Assembly: GCF_910592395.1 (NCBI RefSeq)
Contig: NC_088310.1
Span: forward strand, 18,049,501 to 18,113,500
DNA: 64,000 nt
Reading direction: 5' to 3'
DNA from: Lineus longissimus
Lineage: Eukaryota > Nemertea > Pilidiophora > Heteronemertea > Lineidae
Shown here piece by piece: positions 11,801 through 23,000 of the stretch. Numbering within the stretch: position 1 is the stretch's first letter; each line of letters begins with the position of its first letter. The notes beneath the pieces are model-generated. The model was not told the origin of the DNA. It was given only the letters and a program-made list of their open reading frames with translations, and did not search any database. Made by a program: the position numbers and the translations under genes.

Positions 11801-14800
11801 GTCTTGTTTTTGGTTAATCGTTTTCATATGGTTTGATATTTGGCAGAATACGCATGTCCACCAATACTGATAATACCAGTAACTGGTAGTTACTGGTAAT
11901 ACCAGTAACTATTGGCTTTTTTTATTCCTAACCTCAATAGGCAGCTGTATTTCTAGAAGTGAGATGTGTTCTTGGACCAGGCCACTTTCAGGTTGCAATG
12001 AATACTCATTCTGGAGATGTGTCCTGAAAATACGATTCGAAGAACTTGTGAAATGACAGGAAAGCTGGAACTCATTCCTGATAGATGAGAGTTGCTACAA
12101 TTGGAATTCTACTGAAAATTGACCTCGCTTTTCTTACATACAGAAGAACCTCTCTGATAAGGACAACCGTGGGAATGACAAGTCCTGTCGTTAATGAAGT
12201 GGTGTCCTGATTACAGAGGTAAAATTGTACAGAACAGGCCTATTTGGGGCCAAAACCACTGCCCTTGTAGAGATGGTGTCCTGTTAACAGAGGTTTCTGC
12301 TAAGGGAAGTTCCAGTGAACATGTGAATTTAGAAAGTATCAAAAACCTCATGATAGAATACAAGGTTTTTTAGTCAAGACTATGAACCATCTTCAAAACC
12401 TGTCAATCAAATTCTTAAAACACAATTCACACAGACATAAGATAAGTGAGAGATAGACTAACCTGTGGCAATTTTGAATGGCTTTGGTTTTCGTCTGTGG
12501 GTTATTGACGAGTACTGCTTGTCGGTACTTCAACATCTGAAATGAATCAAATGAAGAATTGAATTTATTGAGCTCACCTGTTGGAAAAGGTGAATATACA
12601 TCCTGCCAATGTTGAGGAGATTACCAAATTCAGTTCACAAATCACTGAGGTGAGTTTAAGGTTACTCCTTAGCTACAGACTGTTAGACCCCCCTTCTGAC
12701 ATATTAAAACCTGAACAGCTTCCACAACATTTCATAAAATGATACACTTTACACAGGTACACAGGGAAAGTATGCCAATGTCAAGAAATTTACATCTTGT
12801 TCAAGTAACAGAGTCAGTCTGACAAATCAGTTGGACATCATACACAAAGTTTTTAAAGGTTAATGTCCTTTTCAACACAGTACCCGTAGGTGACCGAGAT
12901 TTGAATGAGTCGAGAATTTCAAACTTGCATGATACAAAAATCAAAACAGTGATTTGAAATGGATTCTCACCGCAGCTTCTTCCGTTCTTCCCAACATACT
13001 GAGCATGTCAGCAAGATCGCCAAAATCGTTATGTTGTTTTAAGTATTGTAGAAAGTGATCGACTGCTACCGGTCGTGACACTACTTCCCGGTTAAATATG
13101 GACTTCTTGACAGTGGCGCGTAGGAACAGAACACCCTGAAATTAAAAAGGCAGTGTAGAATGATGGTATGTCTCTCACATCAATCTTCCCTAACCCGATA
13201 GTGTGAGTACGGTAAACATTTCTGTCGAGGTAGTGACATTAGCTGCTGATGGGTTTAGCTATTGCTAGAGTTACCATCTGCCCCATGTTGGGCTGAAACT
13301 CTGAAGGCAGTTGGTCTTTGTTAAAAGTGTTCTCTATACTTCATAGTGACGAACATTCTGTAATTCAATTAACCAAAGTCAGTGGAAGAAACTTCAAATG
13401 ATTTTTTGTACAATTCTAAAGAATACAAACCATTTGACAAGAAATTTTTAAGGAATCTTTGCAATTGCAAGAAAGACAACTGGTCAATATAAATGCGTGC
13501 ACTTACCGCAGTAATGGTATCGCCATCACCAAGTCTGACGGCAGCATCAAGAAATGCCAGCTTCTCTTCTAGTGATTTATATTGTTCTAAGGTGTAGGAC
13601 TGCAATAAAGAGATGAAAATGATTTCATTCGGTTGTCGACATATTCAGACACAAAGACTGCCACAGATTCAAATGACATGAATGAAATCTAGCCGCCTCA
13701 TAAGCCTTGTTTATCAGAACAGGCACGATGAAGTGACTACATGCACCAGTGACCTGGATAGATTGAATACTTACGTAACCCAAGATCATTCGCCTGACCA
13801 TGTCTTCTGGAGGAATCTTTGTAAACCTGTCTTCTTTGGCAACCTAGAAAAGAAAGACATGGTTATCAAAATGGGCATTGCAATTTTGGTTAAAAAAACT
13901 TGGTCCATCTTTTAAGCTGTGGACATCAAAATCAAATTTTTACTTTATCTTTAAGATTTTATTAATACAACTTCATGGACTGTGCCAAACAAAGAACTCA
14001 TGCACTGCGGAATTATCATTGTTAAGATAAGAGTGAGTCGAACAGGCTAAGGGACAAAACGATTCAGCTGCAACAGGTTTGAATGAAATAACAGAAATAC
14101 AGTAGAACCTCTCTATTAAGGACACCTATGGGACTGAAAAGTACTGTCCTTAATAGCGAGGTGTCCTAATCAGAGAGGTAAAATTGAATGGTAACAACCA
14201 ATTTCAGACCAAAACCAGTGTCCTTACTAGAGAGGGTGTCCTTATTAGAGAAGTGTCCGCTGATGGAGTTTCTACTGTACCTTGAGTGGTTTCTCGATGT
14301 TCCAGTATGTCACAGGCTCATCAGCAGCAGGTGCTCTAGGACGAGGGGGATCCCTCACGGAGGGAAGAGACTGGCTGGCTGGAACTCTTGCTGCAAAAGA
14401 CAAACGCAATATTTTCAGCACTATTTGAAAAAGGCTGGTGTCACCAAATGTATACAAGTCTTGCTTACCAGTATACATTTTTGGTATCACTCAACAACAA
14501 AATTGTATTGGTACCCAAATTTTGTTAACTTATTTGTTCACCTGAGGTGACAAATGACCAAAACTTACTTGTGTCTGAGGCACTGCGGTTGTGGCCAGAT
14601 TTCTGAAGAACAGGAGCAGGTTTAGTTGGTACCTTGTATCTAGCAGATGGAACTGCTGGAAGAAGAAATGATGAAAATGAGAAGTTTTTCAGTGATGAGA
14701 GAATGAAATGGACAAACTGAAAGATATTCATTGTGAACATTAAGGTCAAATCAACAATTCTATTCACCACTAAACCTTGCGAGGCAATATTTGTTGTTGT

Positions 14801-16040
14801 TTTTTTAATACTAATCAATAATTGTCATTCAGGTCACCCTTCAGCGGCAAATACCATGCACAAAATGCCCCTTTCTACTGCTAAAAAAGTAACGTCTTCA
14901 ACTGTCTGTTGAATATTTCCAAGTTTGTCTTTTCTCGCAGGACTGGGGGCAATGTGTTCCAAAGGAACCAGCAGAGGATGGCTTGGTGACCCTAGTTTGG
15001 TGGGTTTTATCACTCTTATCTGTGTTTTGTGTTCTGTGTTCGATACCAACGATGGGCTTGTTTCAATGTGTGATTGGTAAAATGGCTACCACTTTCAGTC
15101 AGATGTTTCATGTATAGAGCACACCTGTACCTGGTCTAGATTCATCCCAGTTGATGACAGGTATATCTGTGTCTTCCTTTACTGTCTTCGGAGAAAACAC
15201 CTTCTTATCCCAATCCTGAAAGTAAGAATAATCCACATTAGCTCAAGAGTGAAAAGGATGAATTACAAAGAAATAAACAACATCTCTCTCGTTTTGTAAC
15301 CAGTGCCACATGAGCACCCTGAATTAGAATTAAATCAAAGGAGTCTGTGAACTTCCAAATGATAAGCAATAACTAAAACTTTCAGGACCATTCCTTGTTT
15401 CATTTCAAGTCGGTGAACAGAGCCCCGCTCCCTCAACACGTCACTTGGCTCAAGAGACGCGGTTGACACAATTGAGTAAACTCACAGTCACATCCACTTC
15501 ATCGCTAAAATCAAACCCTCCTTTGAATTGCGTCGCTGACCAATAGGATTCATCATCATCGACAAATGACTTCTGAAAAGAAAAAAATATTTACACACGT
15601 GACTTGTACTTGCGCTGCAGCACAATGAGGTGCGTACGTAAATCATAAACAGAATGAGAAATCCACAAGCTGATTCTAACCCCCCCCCCCCCCCGTCAAA
15701 CACAGGTCCGCATTATGCAACACGTTCTCAAAACCTAATCCTTATATGCCACTCCCACTTTCAAGATACGTCACACCCATTTTTCTTGCCACGCCCCCTT
15801 TTTTCTAATTTAATTTGAAAGTGAATCGAAAAGCAAAACAACACTTTTTAGGAATTATATGTCCATTTTTCACCTTATTACACCTAACTCACAAACAAAA
15901 TAGGCTCAATTTCATAAACTATAGCCTATAGGAGGTGTATATCATGAAGAGTTAATGATATATATCTGATAATGCATAATTTCAAAGAAAATTGTGATTT
16001 TGTAAGTGAAAGTTCCAACCTTTCCTCTTTGGGAAGCCAT
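8783..16040 (-). CDS. VIPAS39: VIPAS39 / SPE-39 (VPS33B-interacting, CHEVI complex subunit)
   Basis: Complete minus-strand gene of about 484 aa (human 493). In known animals this protein binds VPS33B to form the CHEVI complex and acts in apical and lysosomal vesicle trafficking. Coding exons in transcript order: 16020-16040 (tentative start), 15486-15572, 15131-15215, 14569-14655, 14281-14390, 13775-13843, 13507-13599, 12971-13135, 12463-12536, 11933-12023, 11268-11402, 11024-11065, 10593-10682, 10177-10263, 9662-9751, 9103-9210, 8783-8803. Phases join throughout. Diagnostic blocks are SYWSATQFKGGFDF near the N-terminus, TLEQYKSLEEKLAFLDAAV (about residue 155), INRPLINTLFYCCFYHY (about 320), GFDKIVEILSK (about 395), LGLATKLKCHEIVVD (about 430) and the terminal KWKN. 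Introns hold two copies of a TIR element. The first exon has a weak donor (GTTGGA). Confidence 0.94.
10776..10860. repeat. (TCA)n microsatellite
   Basis: An interrupted CAT/TCA triplet run in a VIPAS39 intron, between exons 11024-11065 and 10593-10682. It creates a spurious serine-rich open frame on the plus strand. Confidence 0.9.
12141..12317. mobile_element. TIR element, CAGTAGAACC family, diverged copy
   Basis: The left end CAGAAGAACCTCTCTGATAA and the right end GGGAAGTTCCAGTG are degraded versions of the family's inverted ends. Internal GGTGTCCTGATTACAGAGG and GGGGCCAAAACCACTG blocks follow the family order. It lies in the VIPAS39 intron between exons 12463-12536 and 11933-12023. Confidence 0.75.
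14100..14277. mobile_element. TIR element, CAGTAGAACC family, at a splice donor
   Basis: A 178-bp element with ends CAGTAGAACC / GTTTCTACTG, flanked on both sides by TA (14098-14099 and 14278-14279). The right-hand TA forms intron positions +2 and +3 of the VIPAS39 donor after exon 14281-14390. The donor hexamer GTACAG is thus one host G, the TA duplication and the first three element bases. The core contains the conserved AATTGAATGGTAACAACCAA. Confidence 0.9.
16020..16040 (-). CDS. VIPAS39: Tentative first coding exon of VIPAS39
   Basis: ATG with seven codons (MASQRGK) ends in phase 0, which is the phase required by the next exon (15486-15572). The donor is GTTGGA, a weak site. The next exon opens KSFVDDDESYW and has no in-frame ATG before the conserved block, so the start must lie upstream. 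No better ATG with a consensus donor was found between 15.6 and 17 kb. Confidence 0.45.
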
Positions 16041-17075
16041 CTTGAAATTTCCACCTATCGGAGAATCGGACAGGTAAAGGTCAGAGGTCAGTACAACATG
16101 TGTGTTTTGTTTGGGTGACTCACTCGACAAAGGCGATTTATGACCGTATTTTGTTCACTGCTCACTGTAAAGACAGGCATATAAATTTGGATCAAAATAT
16201 ATGAAAAGGAGTCTTATAGCTACCAAATTCAGAATTTACATTCAAGATATTTTTCTAAAGTTTTATAAGGTTGTTTTTGAGTGTTTTGTTTGCGCTACTT
16301 TTGATCATATTCATGCAGTGTACTGCACACTTGTATACACTGTGTAATAGGTAAGTGTGTCACCTCAATTAAAATTGCCATGTAGTCATATTTTATGATT
16401 TCATCAGTAATCATTCAGTTTTCAGGTATGTCCTTCTGCTGTCATATATGCACATTTTCCTCAGTACTTTCCCAGTAAGAAACTGATTTCTGTCGGACTG
16501 TGACATTTGATAGCTTTGACGACTTTTTCGTCATCACTCATCCTGATCGTCTTTCATCAGTACCAGGTGAGGACAAGGCCGGTCCACTGCGTCTGGAATA
16601 AACTTTTGAATGTGCTGCAGCACTATTTATGGTTGGTGAAGATACATTCCTAACTCAGGCTGTCTTCGGAATCATAGCATACAGTCATTTGGGTTTGACA
16701 CTGAATGTTTTTGGAAAAAAGGGATAGAAATCCTTTGTAAAACAGTGATGATGATGATGATGATGTTGAAAAAAGGCAACTAAGTCCGACACATTGATAT
16801 CAGTCCATACATATGTAGTTCTTAGTCAATCAATTAGTCATAGCCGTAAGTGAGTGTAAACAAAAAGTGGTCTGTCAATCGAAGGTATGGCTGATTGTTA
16901 CATAACCCTGCCTTTGTAAATCACATAATATAGTTGATATGGCCAGTCATATGTTTGCTTTTCATTCTCATATCGGGCTTTATCTAATCATTTTGGTGCA
17001 TGGTCTTTTTTTCGAGACAGAGACTATCCCTAAATAGTTTATTTTCTATTGCCAGACCAAGAATGAGAAGTTTAG
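16041..17075. promoter_or_regulatory. Shared upstream region of VIPAS39 and the CCDC88-like gene
   Basis: The two genes are transcribed away from each other and their proposed start codons are 1035 bp apart. The interval holds no recognised exon. It contains a (GATGAT)n run near 16748 and, near 16.50-16.60 kb, a diverged copy of a repeat also seen near 5.07 and 6.7 kb. Promoter elements were not identified, so promoter function is inferred only from the head-to-head arrangement. Confidence 0.4.
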
Positions 17076-20000
17076 ATGGGTGAAATAACATCGATGGATT
17101 TATTCCTTGGAAACCCACTTGTCCTTTGGGTAAGTTATAAACACCATCTGTTATCTACTGACACGATGCCAACCAAATTTCAATTGCTACATGTAATGAA
17201 GATATTACAGTATTGTTGGGGGGGGGGGGGGGGGGATTAAAGGGAGAACACAGGGATTGACAAACCCTGCAGGTTAAACTCAGCTTTTGAAAACCCCTCA
17301 TGTCACCACTTCCAGCTAATCCATTAAACTTTGTTAGTCGTGGCCTACAAGTAGTGCAGTATCTCTAAACACTTATAATGTATCTTGTCTTGTTGATAAA
17401 ACCAAGTTTGTTCAACCAACAGGTCCAGAGTTTCAACACAACCAATGAACCGTTGGATTTTGAAGATTTCTGTGATGGAGTCTTCCTTAACGATGTCATG
17501 CAACAGATGTAAGTTGATTTTACCCATTCCTGTGTTGAGCAACAAATACGTTTTAGTAGGCTACAAGTACAAGTATACAAAATGTACTTTTACTGAATAT
17601 ATAGAGGCATTCATCCCCTTTAAAGGCATACACTGTTCTTTAAAAATGAGAAATTTGTAATAGTTGAATTTGAAAATTGGACTACGACGATAGCCCGTTC
17701 TACACGAGGACAGTTGGAACCGGCTTCGAGCCAACTCGAGGCGGGTCAGGATAATTTTTACCGTGTAGAACGAAATCAGAACCGTCTCCAAGTGACCTGA
17801 CCCGAGGCGCGTTAGCACTGCAGTCTCGAGTCACTTGAGGGGGGTTGGAGCCACTTCAAGACGCTTAATCTCTCATGTAGAACCGATCTGGCCTCGAGTC
17901 ACTTTGCGCACAGTACTAAAATCGAGTAGTGCGGTATATAGCAGTTCATGAAAACACGCGCCACCATGCGACGGGTTAGTGGTTTAAGTGGCCTGAACTG
18001 ACCTGGGGCCGGCAATTTGATCCGTCTCCGTGTAGACAGCGCAAAGCCAGTTACAGGTGATCCGGCTTCAAGTGGCTCGAGGTGAGGAGGGCTAAAACCG
18101 TCCTCGTGTAAAAGCAACTATTGTATATAACTTATTTCCTGAGCCACCATGAAATACGAAATGCATACCCCTTTAACTGATATGGTAATTTCAGTCAATA
18201 ATAACTAACCCAATATGATATCAGCCAGGTGTTAATTTCCCTCTTGTTTTATATACCACAAGTGAAGTACGTGTAGATGAAGTTGACTGACTGACTCCTA
18301 CAAATGTTTAGAGTGACACATACATGTATCCTACTAAGGCAAGAGATGAGCCAGCATGCCCCCCTCCCTCTTAAAACATCCAATACCTAGATGCGCGAAG
18401 GTGTCATCGACTTACAGGTGGTTGGTAATTCAAAAAATATCAAACTGTTATAAAAACTAATTGAAAAGAGGAAGTTCCGTGCTTTAAAGAGGATTTCCAT
18501 GGGACACGAAAACATTAAGTACCAATTGAACTACACAATTGTTCTACATATAAAATCTTATTCGAACATAAAAAATGAGCTTTGTATGAAATTTGCCATC
18601 GGGTATTTGTTCAGTCGCTAGACAGGATTTTTAGTGTACTGATATCGTTGATGTGAAGTGCACTCCTGTGGGCTCGTCAAGTTGACGAGTGGGTGTTCCA
18701 TCCAACCTCTGCCCTGCCCAGTTCAGGTGTCTTCATATCTGTTGGCACATTTCAGTTACATGTATAAATAGAAATAGTATCGACGAGCCTTATATGAGAA
18801 GATTTTGTTGAGGAAGTTTGGTCTGCTTTCATTCTCTATGTTTCAAGACTGCATACTTTTAATAGTTGGTTATCATGGGGGACCTACCTAAGGCCGAAGT
18901 TACATAGACCTCATTCGTTCATTTACCACAAGTCACTTTCCGGGTTTTTCTTTCATTCCTCGGTGAATGCACGCCACAAGGCCGTGCATTCACAGGGGAA
19001 AGAAAGCAAAAGGGGAAAATGAGTCCTGGGAAATGAACGAATGAGGTCTATGTAACTTCGGCCTAAGGAACATCTTTTAATTTCGTGACGGAATTAAAAA
19101 ACATTTCAAAAAGTTTAGTTCTATAGACAGTCATCCTGAGCTGGGATTGAATCCTTCGGCATCACTTTTGATGAAATATGTTCATCGTTTTTGATGAAAT
19201 AGGTACCTTTGTTGGTAATGGTTCAGTCTGAATTGAAAGATTTTTTCTCTGCTAGTTTTTGCTTAGTTATTGGATAATTAGCCTTGGGCTGGCCTGGTTC
19301 AGACACAATATTTAGTGGCAGTTGTCCAAATTTTAATCTCGTGTGTTGCTTCGATGCAAACTGTTGTTGTTGTTGTTGTGCAGGTACTGTTCTGGGATAA
19401 AAACTAAATCTGAAAAATTGCCATATCTTCAGGAACTGAAAACCAACCAAAAAGAATGATACAATCAGTTTGCGAAGTCAACCTTTAAGGACGCCTCTGT
19501 AAGGATGTCATTATATTTCCACTCATTAAATTCACACTTATCAGTGACATTATTGAGAGGTTGCACTATATTTTGGGTAGTTGTAAAACAAGAAACACAG
19601 AAACGAAACAGAAACACAGAAACGCAGAAACGAAACGCAGAAACGAAAATCAAACGGGTTTTCATAAAAGTTGGAATCAAGCGGCACGGTGATACTTTCC
19701 TTGCCCAATCCGTTGTTATTGTCGTTTAAAAGTAAAATCTGAGGTTGGTGGGTTGCGGCCAGCCGGAATGCAATAGAGTTGTTGAGGGGATACATGGAGC
19801 AACTTGGGGGGGGGGGGGGGAGGGGGCGGCACGATATGGGTGAAGTCTTTTGAGGTGGTGGTGTAGTACTTTGGTAGGTTCGATTCGATTCCTACAGCAT
19901 GTTATTTTAAATGAAGGTGCAGTGCAACATCTTGCCTTGTAGTGTTCAATTTACATAAAGTACCAGGATCATCCTACAAATCCCGTCTGATGCAGCACTA

Positions 20001-23000
20001 AATGCAAGGTACGGTACCAGTACATGGGTGAATCATTTCGACGTTATGTGAGACGTGAGAGACCAATTTTGGCGACTAGAATAGAGTAAAGTGGGGGGGG
20101 GGGCACTAAACTTGGGCTTGGAGTAACTCAATCTTGCCTGCCCAGCTGCTGCCTTTAAATAGTCCCTTTAAATATCTGTTTATGTTAATGAGGTTGCAGT
20201 GGGGAAGTTCAGCCTAGTGTCGTGCACAGGCCATGGAATGTACAAAAGAACAGGACTCGCTATTCGAAGGACTATTTTCTATTTACGCCGTGTAGTACAT
20301 ACATGTAGTGTATTGGCACGATCAAGGCCGGATGCTGCCAATCTGCGCACACGTTGATGAGGCTAAAAGGGGTATTGGGAAATGAGCATTCCTCCTTCCA
20401 TTCCGACTGAATACCAGTTTTAGTTACACCCGCGTTCGCGGCCACAACCATGGCAACAAGATGGAGTCTGCAGACCAGAATTCGCCACAAGACTGGTTTC
20501 TGCGTTTCGTTTCTGTGTTTCTGTGTTTCTGTTTCGTTTCTGTGTTTCTTGTTTTACAACTACCCCTATATTTTGCCAGGCTATTCACACTGAGGTCTCG
20601 GATATATTGAAAAATTGCATGGTGTTTCGATTCACTAGGGAAGATCGTCTGGACAAAGAAATAAACAGCTTTTGTCTGATATTTCTGTTGGCACTATTCA
20701 ATGCCGTCTCGGCTAGAGTTCCTAACGAATGCATATAACTTGTAAATTGTACGTCCAATACATCAGGTCTGAAGGCCCAAGCATTTCGTACAAAAATTAC
20801 AAACTTCTATCATCAATTTTAAGATGTAAACTTCATTCTCTGAGCATAAAAAGTTGTAATATATGAGTAGGTTATGGGATGCACATACACATGACTTAGC
20901 ATGTACAAATGTATACTCTGCCCAATATTGATACAGTTATAATGAAAGTATATTTAATTTAATTCAGTAACCTCCACCTTGGTATTACTATCAATAAACT
21001 TGTCTACTTGTGGTTGCAGTTAACAATTCATGAATTGTAAATGTGAATTGCTAGGCCAGTAGGAAAAACGTCATTCATAACAGATTGAAAATAACCACCC
21101 ATGGGTGGAAGATGTGTCCGCTATCGTTTTCAATAGCGGATCTGTCTGACAAGTATTGTTGGATTCGATGTCACCTTTACAAACGTAACCATTAGAATCG
21201 GAAAAAATATTGTAGTGTGAAATGGCAGTTGGTGACAGTTCAACTCGAGGCCATGAATCAATAATGTCGTATGATTGTCTTCTTCTTGGTGCTGATAGTT
21301 CATAATTTTGGTTTTATGATGAAAGTCAGAGATCTTTTATGTTTGTTGGGGTAGATGTAAAATTACAGTAGGCTATTGGAGGTAGAACCTCTATCACATA
21401 CATTTTTTAGTGGAAGTAGAACCTCGCTATCACATACATCCTGAACCTCATGGTCTATACATAAATGTCGCCGGAGAAATCTTGATAAGATGCAAAAACC
21501 TTGGTGGCCAAGATGTGTCAAGAACAACCTTGGGACTGCCAAATACTGTCCTCAATTTGTACCAAATGCTGTGTCCTCAATAAAGAAGTGTCCAGTAAGG
21601 GAGGTTCCACTGTACTTGTATCTTAAAAAATGATTTTTTGAATTAAAAAAGACGAAAGCCAATGGCCACGCAGACGTTACCGGACTTCTGCTGAGACAGT
21701 TGATGAACTGTTTCTGACTGTGGTAATGGGTCCATAGCTGACCATCGCCCGAGTGTTCTGGTCACTTTGTCACCTCTTGCCAATTTCTATGAGGTATTTT
21801 AGTGTGAGATACATTTTGAATTCCTAACCTAAGGCAGAAAATATCCTATGTAGATTTGATACATCGAAAAACATTATGAAGGATGCTCAAGGCATCATTT
21901 TGAATCTCTCTGCAAGTTATTCATAGTGTTTATTCTTCTTCTACCAAACAGTTTTTTTTCAAAATAAATGTCTTTGTAGGTGGATATGTTGAGTATTATT
22001 TGGTCCGTCTCTGGGACTTTCTCCATGTATGTCAATATCTCAAAGGTGTTTTGCTTGGCGACTTGTTTTCATCAAATATTGCTTGTAAAGATCAATGGAA
22101 AAAGTGTGCCTAGGGATAGCCGGGTCTGTTTGGGTGAAATATTTATAGTTTGTATATCAAAGTTGTTACACATATGCAAAAAACACATGAATATCATTAC
22201 TCCCCTTTGATATACAGGCAGTCTGTGATATTCATGATGCATCCTTCTTGTCTGAGATGCTGTATAATTCATTCAATTCAATTACTGATATGGTCTGATC
22301 AGGTTCCCACTAGTGGTATACATGTGTGAACAAGAACTATCGATAAAAAAAGTGTCGGTATCATGTGTGTAGGCCCCATACTTGGCAAATTATAGACGAC
22401 AGGTGGTCCAACTGCTAAATTGTGATAATAAAGGTACAGAGCCCAGAACTTGATTTGCATAAAGTGGGTGAGTTGCATGGTGAAATATTGGATATCATAA
22501 TGTCGAGGCAAATTGTAATATTGCATCAATAATGTTAAAGGCTTATGCTGTTAGTTTAAATATTTGAAATTCGTAAATGAATTTGAAAAGTTCAAATTGT
22601 GTAAATACGTATTCAATATAAATTTCAACAGAGCTGTTGTGTAGATAGATATACAAATACAATAAGTACACTGTTTCAGCAAATTTGCATGCGTAATAAC
22701 TTCACCACAGCATTGTGTATAACTGCATTTCTATTTTCCTGGACCACCAGTAATTACAAACGGCATACTCCTTTAATAGGGTGGTGATCACAGTTTGCAT
22801 TACATAGGGACAAATATGATGTCCAAACATTCATGGCATACCACAATATGCTTTGTGATGATTTTTAACAATATGCTTGAAATTCTGACTTATGTCATGT
22901 ATGTGTCCTTGGGCAAAACACTTCCCTTGATCTTGGGGTGAAATTGAACAGCACACGTCCCATGTGATGCATATTGTGAGAGGGTCTGATGGCTTGAAGG

